NCBI GenBank assembly: GCA_948470475.1 | Contig: OX419345.1 | Span: 2,473,001-2,537,000, forward strand | Direction of reading: 5' to 3' | Source of the DNA: Galaxea fascicularis | Taxonomy: Eukaryota > Cnidaria > Anthozoa > Scleractinia > Euphylliidae | Length of the DNA: 64,000 nucleotides | Shown: in pieces, positions 27,501 to 38,000 of the stretch | Numbering within the stretch: position 1 is the stretch's first letter | How the letters are laid out: every line of letters starts with the position of its first letter | The notes under the pieces: model-generated | Told to the model about the DNA's origin: nothing | Databases searched by the model: none | The model's input: the letters and a program-made list of their open reading frames with translations, nothing else | Program-made: the position numbers and the translations under genes

Positions 27501-30225
27501 CAACTAAGAGTATTGATACGACACCGCAATGTTGTTCTTTATGGTACATTCCAATCTAAGAACAAACTCCTTTCTGCTTGAATGATATCAATCAATTACA
27601 ATCGACAGCAAGTTTAGTACTATATAGAGCCTGCTTGCAGGTGGTAGTTTGTATACGCGCGAGAGTATCCGGTCGCCATATTGGACGAGTTCATCAAAGA
27701 TCTGGGATGAGTGAGGGAGAAAACACCTTACCTCCCTCCCGGCGCTTTGTCACTCGTCCCAGATCTTCCACTAAGACTTTGATACAGTAAACAAAAAGAC
27801 GTTTTTCGCAACAAGGAACTAACTTAACGGAGAGCAAAAGGCAAAGAAAAGCCCGGCCGATCATTTTCGACACATTTCGGATTAGTCCACTTCGCTTCTA
27901 ACTCCTACTGTGGCCTTCCCCATCCACACCAGCGCCCCCCCCCCCTCCCCTCCCCTTGTAAAAACCAAGAAACGTGAGCGAAAGACAACAAGTGTGCCAA
28001 TGGAGGGAAAGTTGATATTGACATTGAGGTGCATGAAGAGATAATGGTTCTGGTAGTGTGGTAACCAGAATAAACTGAAAACTACTTTCCGAAAACTTCC
28101 TCAAAACATCATTACCTGCTGCCCGCCTTGAGTCATTATATTGAACTTCTTTACCGAGTGTTCATCTTTCAAATGGTTTGGATGTCTCGCATGCTTTGTA
28201 CATGATATATCCGCGACCAGCAATAGAAGCACAGCCAGCAGTCTCGTTGTCCTAATGAAGAATACCAGCCAGTAATATCATATTACGTGCATACCTCATT
28301 TGCGGTTCACTCACCGCTTTGATCGGCCTGCAACATCTTTTATCAGGAGCCCATAACTGGGCTCCTGCTTTTATTTAAGTATATGTAGCTGAAGCACCGA
28401 GGACGACAATGATAACAAGAACGCAACAACGATCGCTTTGCATTTGCGTTTTACATCTCGGTACATTTCTTTGCCGTCCTCTACAAAACAACGTGAAATG
28501 ACCAAGTTTTAACAAGACGTCGTTCATAGTTAGTGCCTGGATATCTCGCCAGCAAATTGAAATAATCGCGAAACATTTACAAAAACAAGAAGTTTTATTT
28601 TGAAAGAACGTCGTTGCCATCGCCGCCGACGTCACTGCATTTGCTCGCAAACAACGTGAAAAAAACAAATTTTTGGTTTTTAAGAGAACGTGAACACATA
28701 AAAGCAAATTTGTCTTTATTATCTTACCTTGCCGCCGTTCATTGCAAATTTAGTCCCTGGATAGTTCGCCAGCATTTAACAAGTTTAACGAATTGGAATA
28801 TTCGCAAAAGAGTTACAAACAGAGAAAGGTAACATTATGAGAGAAAGTTGTCATTGCCGTTGCCGGTCTCGTTCTTAGGCTCCCCAACGCCTCAACTAAA
28901 CGTCTACAATCGTAAATGGCAAATGGTTTGAACCCAGGATTCATATCATAACTAAGTGGAGGACGTTAGTCCGGGTGAGTGTAGTCATTAGGACTGTTTA
29001 AGGTGACATTGACGTTTCGACAACCTGAGCGGAAGTCATTATAAGAGTCAAGTGATTTGTGTTACCTCATAGGTGGTATAAATACTCTGGCCGTTGATGT
29101 GATTGGTCAACGAAGTCACGATGTTATTGGTCGACTGTCAGTTAAGCCTTATTGTCAATGGCTGTGAAAACTGTAAACAGTGATTGGTGCGTTTCGATCC
29201 ATCTTTTGTTAGTCTAATGTCTGTACAGTTACTAAAGAAATTATTTCAAATATACCTATATCAAACAAGCAACAATTTGACCTCTTCAGGTATGTCGTTC
29301 CTTCTTAATAAATAAATAAATAAATTCAGGGATTTTTTTCTACCTTTTGCAGTAAAACTGAATTACAGGTAGGGTCTGCTATAATAAAAATGCCGAATAT
29401 TGTTATGCCAGTGTGGTAAATATTCCAACAAATTCTACATTCACATATCGCCAGGGCCTTACGATATGTGCTGGGCTTACTTTGCGGTTACAAACTGTTA
29501 ATTCGATCGGTGTTGCATGGCTTTAACGCTTTGTCGCTACTTCCTCTGAGATTGTATTGTGATTGGACTCTGGACACGAATTTCTCGCAAGCGGCCTACG
29601 ATCCCTTTTTTCATGAAGAGCCCTCCCCCGACAGACAGCAGCAGCTATCACAAACCTTGTGTCCCTGGGGGATTGGTGCCCGGTTAAATGAACAGTGCCC
29701 TGGGGAAAAGGTTGTTGGTCATGTGACTTGTCGCGCCACAGACAAACTGGATTGCAGGTGGCGAGCGGGTGGAATTTCAGCTTAATAGCCAGCTTGAGCA
29801 AACTAAAAACGGCGATGGATTCTTATACTTTAAGCACTCGACAAAATTATTCACATTGCACAGTTCACATCAAACTGTCTAAAAATGACTGATCTACGGA
29901 GCAACCAATTAAACAGAACTTTAACCTGTTTCTTACTTGTTGAAAGCATAGCTTAACGTTGCAAGAAAACAAACAAAATAACGAAATATGATGAGGTCGC
30001 TTAACTAAAATTGCGATGGTAGGTTTGCTAAAGAGAAACTAGCTTCGAGGAGCTCTTAACGGCGGATTTGAAACATAAGATAAACGAAACACCACGTCAA
30101 TCATGTCGCTTCCATGAATAATCTCCATCTAGTTAGTTTAGCACACCTATAACCTCAAGGGGTTTGGTTTTATATCGTAATGAAACAAATCTTTACTGAA
30201 AACCTTTCACCTACCTTATAAGCAT
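24579..30225 (-). CDS. Secreted collagen-like protein with Pro/Ala/Ser-rich region
   Basis: Family not recognised. Exons on the minus strand: 30215-30225 (ATG), 28116-28251, 27419-27478, 26836-26880, 26501-26539, 25522-25986, 24827-24945 and 24579-24684 (stop TGA 24579-24581). They sum to 981 bases, 326 aa, with all phases matching. Residues 1-20 form a signal peptide (MLIRTTRLLAVLLLLVADIS). Residues 58-93 are 12 uninterrupted Gly-X-Y triplets spread over three exons of 60, 45 and 39 bp that each begin and end on whole codons, as in collagens. Cys93 and Cys98 flank a short helix (CESDELKALIQRVLELEKYV) likely to trimerise, followed by about 125 residues rich in Pro, Ala, Ser and Gln. The tail is basic. 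This suggests an extracellular or matrix protein. It lacks the Cys-rich domains of cnidarian minicollagens. The last two exons are the least certain: a different frame of the final exon is also open. Confidence 0.7.
25085..25425. repeat. Tandem repeat, three diverged units of about 110 bp
   Basis: Three head-to-tail copies in the intron before exon 7 of the collagen-like gene. Each holds a version of ATGAAAGCTACTGAGCAG, then GTGCTGTTCATTATGCTGTA, then a stretch like CTTTTGAGTCTGTG and ATGAAATCCT. Copies start near 25083, 25196 and 25301; the third is the most diverged. Confidence 0.75.
27698..27767. repeat. Inverted repeat in intron of the collagen-like gene
   Basis: AGATCTGGGATGAGTGA at about 27699-27714 and its near-complement TCACTCGTCCCAGATCT at about 27750-27766 form a hairpin with about 35 bases between. 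It looks like a small foldback element or the end of one. Confidence 0.55.
28400..28880. mobile_element. Degenerate, partly duplicated copy of an inverted-repeat transposon
   Basis: Contains two successive blocks related to the element at 31039-31405: each has ACGTGAAATGAC or similar, a version of GTCCCTGGATAGTTCGCCAGC, GAATAATCGCGAAA, and a GTTGCCGTCGCCG-like end. The copy is older and partly duplicated. It lies in the long first intron (28252-30214) of the collagen-like gene. Non-autonomous; no transposase. Confidence 0.6.
28950..29330. repeat. Probable dispersed repeat (unclassified)
   Basis: This intronic stretch contains GACGTTTCGACAACCTGAGC and a following block on GAAGTCATTATAAGAGTCAA that I associate with repeats in cnidarian genomes. 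No open frame or terminal repeats are visible within the window, so classification is open. It ends near an AAATAAATAAAT microsatellite at about 29308-29325. Confidence 0.35.
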
Positions 30226-31023
30226 GCGGAACATTTGTCAAAATGAGCAAAACGAAGCAATAAGGGAGATTTTATCGCGAACAACGCCAGTCAATCTTTC
30301 TTTTGATATCCTAACACTAAGATCACTTCAGGTCATGTGACCAACCGTCAATACAATTGATCGCCTCGTTTTGAATTCTCCAGCCTATTTTAAAGACAAC
30401 GAAGATATCACCAAGTTATAAAAAGATGTTTCTTGTCAATTTTTTTCTTATGCAAGGTAAGCTGCAAGATGTTTTTCGACATCCCTAAACTAATGATCTA
30501 GTTTTGTTACGACGTCTAATGCAACGGGTAGCAAGGAAGGAACTGAACGAAACTTCAGCTTAACCCGGCAGAATTTTAAAGGTCTGAAACTTTGTCTTCC
30601 AGCACTGAATCGACGAGATTAATTACGATGCACTGAATATGGTGAAATGGATTTAATAACGTGGTCGTTCTTTTGTTGAAATCAGATTCAAACGTTTTTC
30701 GTATCAGTGTGGTTGTAAGTGATACGGATCTTAGTAAAGTGCTGACACGGCACTTGTTCCTAACAGTACCCAATTTACTACCATTTCGCGCTGAATAACA
30801 ATGTTTTTAAGTAAAATATGAACTGTACAGTTAAAATGGTAATAGCACTGAGTGGAGCCCAATTCGACCTGTATTAGGCACCAATCACGGACACTAAAAT
30901 GGGCGCTGTCCAGACACCCTAGTGCCCTGGACCGAGGATGTTCACACTCGTGCAGAAGGCTTGGTGCCCAGTTTGTCTTTTTGAGTATTCCGCAATATCG
31001 CCGCCATTCTGGTGACTGCATCG
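30226..31023. other. Upstream flank of the collagen-like gene
   Basis: About 800 bases of likely 5' UTR and promoter of the minus-strand collagen-like gene. I see no confident TATA box or coding exon; open frames on both strands are short and lack protein features. Confidence 0.4.
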
Positions 31024-31650
31024 TTAGGGACGGGTCATTAGGGAGTTTACGCAAATACGACGGCGACGGCGGCGAGAACGCCACCCAACAATGGGCTTAA
31101 TGAGCAAAACAATAGCCTTGCACGTACGTTTTACATTTTGGTAAATTTCTTTGCTGTCATCTGCAAAACGACGACGTGAAATGACTAAATTTTCGGTTTT
31201 TACCGGAGCGTGAGCGCATGACAGCAAATTTTCTTTCTTTTTCTTTCCTTTAATACCGTTCACAGCAATTCAGTCCCTGGACAGTTCGCCAGCATTTCTT
31301 CAGTTAAGCAAGTTGGAATAATCACGAAAGAGTTACAAAAACGGGAAGTTTCATTTTCAAATGACGTTTTCGTTGCCGTCGCCGTCGTCGCTGCTGAACT
31401 CCCTATTATTTAGCGGACGGGGAGGGCCACTGAACCGAAAAAAAAGTTTGGCCAAGAAGTTGTAGACCTCCCTTCTAAAGGGTCCAAAGAAACTCTGACC
31501 CTCCCCACTAACTCCATAAAAAAAAAACTGTGACCTCCCCGAAAAGACTTTTTTTTTCAAATGACCCTCCCCAAAGTGAGCCTAAAAAATTAGTGACCCT
31601 CCCCACAAATATAGTAGCCCCCGCCGCGCTAAATAATGACCGGTCCCTTA
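31024..31650. mobile_element. Outer inverted-repeat transposon (interrupted)
   Basis: The right end reads inward as TAAGGGACCGGTCATTATTT AGCG and the left end as TTAGGGACGGGTCATTA, interrupted, then TTATTTAGCGGACGGGG. The body is rich in GGGGAGGGTC-type motifs (several copies between 31480 and 31620). It has no coding capacity, so it is a non-autonomous MITE-like element between the collagen-like and DUF885 genes. Confidence 0.65.
31039..31405. mobile_element. MITE-like element nested inside the outer transposon
   Basis: A 367-bp element with ends TAGGGAGTT and AACTCCCTA followed inward by GACGGCGACGGC and its complement GCCGTCGCCGTC. It interrupts the left terminal repeat of the element at 31024-31650. 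A related older copy lies at 28400-28880. No open frame of note. Confidence 0.7.
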
Positions 31651-32043
31651 CAGCGCGAGTCCAATTTGTTTAATAAGTGGTATCATTAGAGGCCGAATAG
31701 AATGACGCGAAGTTCTGTTAGCAAAAGACCATATTAATAACTTAAGTCGAGAGAGAAAATATCGATTAAGTGAATTTTCTTAGGAATAAAAGACACATAC
31801 ACACATCCGGCCATACGTAAATAACAAAGATACTATTTACAGACAGCTGTCCTATGGCACGTGCTATGCTATTTCTTAGGCATGCGCGCACACTGTACAC
31901 TTGTTATAGCTTAAGTTACAGACTGGGTGATTTATCTTACAATAGTTCATGATGCTGTATAATGTCAGAAGTTCTAATATACGCGATATTTGACAATAAT
32001 GTACATCTCAATCCATGCGTTGGGCTATGGGTGCCTGTGGTGT
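31651..32043. other. Likely 3' UTR and flank of the DUF885 gene
   Basis: Directly downstream of the DUF885 stop codon on the minus strand. I see no minus-strand AATAAA signal in the interval and no other feature. Confidence 0.4.
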
Positions 32044-35000
32044 TTAAACATATATTCTCAAAGGAGGCCGCGGTGGAAGATTGTCATCTTTAAGTGCAAA
32101 ATCCATTGTTTCTTCCTCTTTTCCTTCAGAATGTATCAGAATTTCAGCACAGCGGTCTCCTTTTATTTTTCCTTTGAAGCACTTAATATATTTGTCTATG
32201 TGACTGTAGAGATAAGTAAGAGGAGCTGATCCTTGACTTAAAAGTTGATAGTGAAACTCGGGTAATTGGAAATCGTCGCCCAGCGCCTTCTCAACCTTGT
32301 TGCGCATGTTCACTAGTGCCAGTTTCCCTAACATATAGGCGCTTGCTTGACCTGGACTGCTCTGGTACCGAGTAACTTCTTTCACAGCGAAATCTGTGGT
32401 ATCCCAGGTATAATCTTCAAAATGCTTAAGAGCCTCAGATCTAAGAAGGAAAGGAAATTCTTAGCAAAGTCGAACAGTGAACAGAGAGACTAACCTAGCT
32501 CCCATGAAGCCAAAAATAGTTGATGATTTGTAAAGAGCCGCAAGCTCTTACCAACACATTTGAGCAGTATCTCGCCTCCGGCTATGCCCATTCCCTATGC
32601 GAGTGAAGCGTATTAATATCGTTATAGTACACTAAAAAAAATTACTCAATCCTAATTGGTCGAGAACAGTACAATTAATCCCAAGTTTCCATGACAACGG
32701 CACGTTTTTGACGAGTGAAATTGGACGAAAAGGCACACAAGTTGCAATTCTCTGCATCGATTTGTTGGACTAATTTATCAGAATACACGATAATTTACAA
32801 GTTGTGCGACGGCTCATACAATTAGTAGTTTTGTTGGTTGAACTATAAATAAAACATAACACCCAAGGCTCGTGCAATTTTGAGAACTTTCAAAACCATT
32901 CGTACCTGCTATTAATCACGAATTTTCAGGGCCCGTGGAGCGGATCCGGATTTTCAAGTGGGGGCTTAAGGCGAACGTGTGAGCGTGAGCAAACTAAGGG
33001 GTTCCGGGGCATGCTCCCCCGGGAAAATTTCAAATTTAAATCTTCTGAAATGGCTATAAATGCATCTAAAACTGCCAACAGTAATTAAAAAAAATCTTAA
33101 TTATTACATCGGCACTTTTGAAACAACAAGTTACAGCCTGGCCCCCACGTTAGACCAAAATTTAAATGAATAGACTTTGAAACGAAACCCAACACACGCA
33201 AGGGTTGAGTATCACCCGGACATTTTTAAGTTGGATTCTCTGAAGGTGCCTTTCCGATTGTCATAAAGAGCTACAAACTCATTGACAACAGCTACAGGAC
33301 AAAGTTTGTCTGTTCTGTGTTTCATGAGAGGTCCGCATGTTTCACATAAAATAATGTTAGTAAGTTATTTTGGTAAGTGACAGATCTGGGTAACTAAAGT
33401 AAAAAAATATATTTACTATCCGAAAAAGTGGGAGGGCTAAAGCCCCACCCCCTGCGCGGTGCCTGATTATACTCGAGGTCGTGCGACTTCCTATACAAAT
33501 TTCAGTGACATCATTATTGACTATTAAATGTTGAGACAATTAGAAGACACGAAAACCATAAAATCTTACGGCAGCAGTCTCAAACACATTACATTTCAGC
33601 AACACTTCAATTTTTACGTTGGTCAGTCGTGCTCGACAGAAGTTAAGAAACATAAGTTTTCAAACGTTTTTTAGTTAGTTTTGAAGTTTAAACTGATCTC
33701 TGGTTTGTGATGGATGTTTGGATATTTTGAAAACATGCACAGGAAGTAGACTGGAAGCGACAAATATTAATCACAGTTTACCTGGTCATTCCTCTGTAAT
33801 GCAGGCCAGTATCTACCACAAGCCTCACAGCACGCCATACCTACAAAAATCGTACTTCAGTCCTGGACTTCAAAATCCGTTACCGTGTTCACACTGAGAT
33901 GATCGTGGGCGATCTTCAACTAGTTCATGTAAATCGCAAATTTACCAAAACCGGCATAAATATTATTCCTCTATACTTTCATGCCCCATGGCGCATGGAC
34001 CATTTTTCTTGATTCAATAAACCTCCTTATACAAGCCTTTTGCTCCCTAAGGTCTCCTCACCCTTGCTATTTCCTATAGTATTATGTACTTAACCTTCCC
34101 TCTTTACCCTATTTGTGACTTTTCGTAAGTACATGTGTAATTTTGTTTGTATCCAAATTGTCATGGTATAGTGGTGAATATTAAAACGAAAACAAAGAGA
34201 GAAAGAAAAACAAATACAACAGTATGTGATCCAGGTTACAAGTTACCCACAACAACTCAAATTCAAATCCTGCTTTCAGTAAAAAATAAAGGCTGGAACC
34301 TTTGCCTCTGCGTTTCAGAAACTACACGGTCCGCGGAGCACCAACGCCGGCTTTTTCGTCAGCTAGTTTAGCTAATAAATACTCACAGGACATACCTGCC
34401 ATTTCAGCATTCCATACAACTGTAGCAAGTTGTCTTCATACAAATCCGAGTCATCAGAGAGCAGGGGACTCTCAGCATATAATGCCCAGCCCTCTTGGAA
34501 AGCAATGTACGAAGTTTGCTTGTCAAGCCAGAGAGGTACACCGCCGCACTTGTCACGGAAGTGCTCAATCAAGCCTGTCAATCAAAGTCTTGCCGTTAAT
34601 CAGGATGCTATTTTACTGGGCATGTCATGTTCACATCAAAATTAAATTCTCGAATCTTAACAACAGGAAGCAAAGGCGTTTTTGAGCGACGGACGGAAAC
34701 CGGAAGTGGACGTTTCGCATTCATGGGTAGTGGTTTTGCACAAATTTTCAAGTAAATCATCTCTATAAGAGTAAAGATACTTAGTAACACAAATGTGATA
34801 GCGCCAAGGCAAGTTAAAAGAGAAAACCCTTCACTGTCACTCCAATACAGTACCACATTACCATCACTGATAATTGACATAATCAACCACCGCAACTACC
34901 ACCATCGTCATCATCATCAACATCATCATAATCATCACCTTCGTCGTCGTGGTCGTCGTCATCATCACCATCATCATCCTCATCATCGTGGTCGAGGAAA

Positions 35001-38000
35001 TCAACCTTCAAAAGCTGAAACCCAAGGGTAACTAGTGAAGGGTATTTAGCTAGTCATGGGAAACCAGTAATTTACCTTGTATCTGGGTGTGGTGTCCAGG
35101 TCTTGACTCGTGCCCGATTACAGACCACTCTTGGAACTTAGGTCCATACTCTTTGAGAAAGAACGGAAGCCCGAAATAAGATGGAGTTGTGCAATTCCCA
35201 TTGCTAGGCCGGAAAAACATGGCGCCGTTAGACGGATTGTAATGAGGTAGCATTTCAATCGGACAATTGCCCGCGGTAGCCTTAGGACCAGTAAAATAAA
35301 ACATCGGTTGAATCTTGGGATAGATTTTACTCATGACTTCCTGTATGTACTTGCTCCATATTTGGATGGCTGCCCAGCGATGTGGACAGTGGGCTTTGGC
35401 CGAGGAGGGACTGGTGCAAGTCTTGTACGCCTGCTCGTTGCTCTCACTGGCGGGAAATGGCGCAGGATTATGCCACTGGTCTGAAGAGTTAAGACGAATT
35501 TTAAATAACTCTATTGCTTTTGATCTCTTGTTTCTACCAGTCATAATCTTTGCGATCTTATTCACCTGTTTGAAAAGAAACAAGGAAAAATTAGCCTTAC
35601 TGTAAAGATACAGTAATCGAAAGTAGATTAACTTAACCGACTTACACAAGAAACGAAAAGAGTCCTACTTTCATCATCGATTGAAAGCTGTGAAGAAAAG
35701 GTTTGTTATGTTGTTTGCTAGTCAGACCAAACATTGGTGGGGGACGAGAGAGGCGTTATTTTTCCTTTCTTTTCCTTCCCGCTACTCACAGGTTTTTACT
35801 CTCTTTCGATCTTTCGCGCAGCAAAAAAGGCATGAGAAAACGTTTTCCAAGGTGCACAGAAACCCACGCTAGCTAATGTAAACGGCTTCAAATCAAAACG
35901 GGTGAACAAAAAACCTGTAAACTTGAGAAAAATCGGTAACAACTAAACAGACGGCTACTTCTGATCAATATCACTTTATAACTAAGGGAATTATGGCTCG
36001 TTTCTCAGACTAGACCGCGAGAAGTGCCACGCGCGTGTTACGTATACGTCTGCGTGTCGAGTTCCTACGTGGTAGGCGGTTTTTGCTGCGTAAGCAAAAA
36101 ATACTGATCCCTCCGCACTGAAAAGAGCGAAACGCCCCGTACCGGAGGTAAAAACTGGCGAGATATCGAGATATCCTCTCGTTTTCTTAACTACACAAAA
36201 GCATCTTTCTCCATATTAGTACTGAATTAATTTTACCTGAGGCATTAGGGAATTGAGCTGGTTTTTTCCCTCTTTATATATTTCCTCAGGAGTAATCTCA
36301 GTAGTTGTGAAGTAAGATAAAATCATACTGTAAGTTTCTGTCCCATTCAACTTCTGTCTGCTCCCTGGCAGAATCTTGGTGGTCTTGTTTCCAGCGACAC
36401 CATCGGTGTACACAAAGTCCACAGGCAAATTCGCGAGACCGCTGGCCAGACTGTCGGGCAGGCAGTGCCGACTGTGTTCGAATTCTAAAAATTGTATTAG
36501 TTTCAGTATTGGTTCACCGATGCCTTTCACTAAGGCTTCCCTTATTGCTTCCTTTACTGTCTGACCATCATGTTGCTTCTGCCAGGTTGAGTTCACTCCC
36601 AGTTCCAACTTTGCTAGGTAGGGGGATCTTAAATAAAGCCGTGTGTACCACTCCTTAAGGACAGCCTCTGGGGTATTTAACTGTGCCACCATTGGATACT
36701 TTTCTTTCAAAGCGTTCAGCCCTGCTTTACAATCTATAGAAGAACGAACCATGCCGGCTTGAACTCCGAGGGCAATGTTTTCTCTGACGAAATTGAACAA
36801 ATCAATGAGAAAATCTGGCAAATAATTCCTTAAGCCCCGGCTAAACGATCAAATATTTTTTTATGCAACATCGTTTTTGTTGCACACAACATGGGGTTGC
36901 TCAACGAGCAAACAATGTTTGATCAAACATCAAGCAAAGTGAGCCCGCATAACGCCCTCTGCATGTTACCGCTGAAATTTTGACGTGCACGCCCGCAGAT
37001 TCGCTTTCAGATTGGTTGCCTTTTCGCGCTCTCGCCCGCGCTTGCGCTTGCTTTGTTTGAAGAGGTGGCTAAACGGTCAAACATGCTTATTCAACATGAT
37101 GTTGGATGAAAATGTTTGATCGTTTAGCCGGGGCCTTAAGATCGAGCTGTAAATTCTGTAGAACCTTAAAGCGACAATGAAACAGCACTCTGAACGAATC
37201 AGAACGCGAAACAATTTCATGTAGCTGGCGCCGAGCGCGGGAAATGAGTGTGACGATTCCCTTTTGTTTAAGCAAGTTTCGCCAACCAATCACAGAGCGC
37301 AGTGAAGCGAAACCAAAGGAAATGAGGAATGCACTCAATTGAAATCCTCTCTATCGCAATAACTTCAAATTTGGTTGTGAGCCAGGTAACGACAATATAC
37401 TAGAAATGCACTCAAAAAAGCAAATTGAAAATAGTATTAACCAAGTTATGTACAGCAATTCAAAATTGAACACGTAGAGCTAACTTAATGGCTGATATTT
37501 AAGTTGTTGCAACAGGGTTTTCTAAGATGCTTTCCTTATACAAATTATTCATTGCTGGGCACGGGGAATAGGCCTTATGTGAAATCACGTCAGGTGTTCA
37601 AAACACGCATAAGGGCCATTATATCCACAAAAAGAAACGTTACAATTGGAAAATACAGTTGCCTCGGCCCAACTCTGAGATAAACAGTCACTAACCTATA
37701 TCTTTGGAACGTCTTCTTATGTTTCATAATGCTGTCAATCACGTTCTGAACATCCGCGTAGGAGCGCGGTTGCACGTGCCACGCGAATGCATTTATGCCA
37801 TAGGAAACAAAGCAGATAGGCTGCCAACAGAAGTAGTTTGGTCCCATCAACCAATCACCTGCGTAATAGTTGACGTCATACGGCGAGCCAAACACATGCT
37901 GAAGGAAATGCTTTGCCTGTTGGTATGACAACAAGAAAATTGTTACTGCCGCGCTGGCTGATGGTTTACCACTATCAAGTTATACACTTGTCCTTGCAGA

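Noticed and set aside
29468..29801. Overlapping 105- and 92-codon frames on both strands
   Set aside because: Located in the first intron of the collagen-like gene, with no recognisable protein features or splice context; possibly repeat-derived.
34795..35031. His-rich plus-strand frame
   Set aside because: Produced by the CAT microsatellite in a DUF885 intron.
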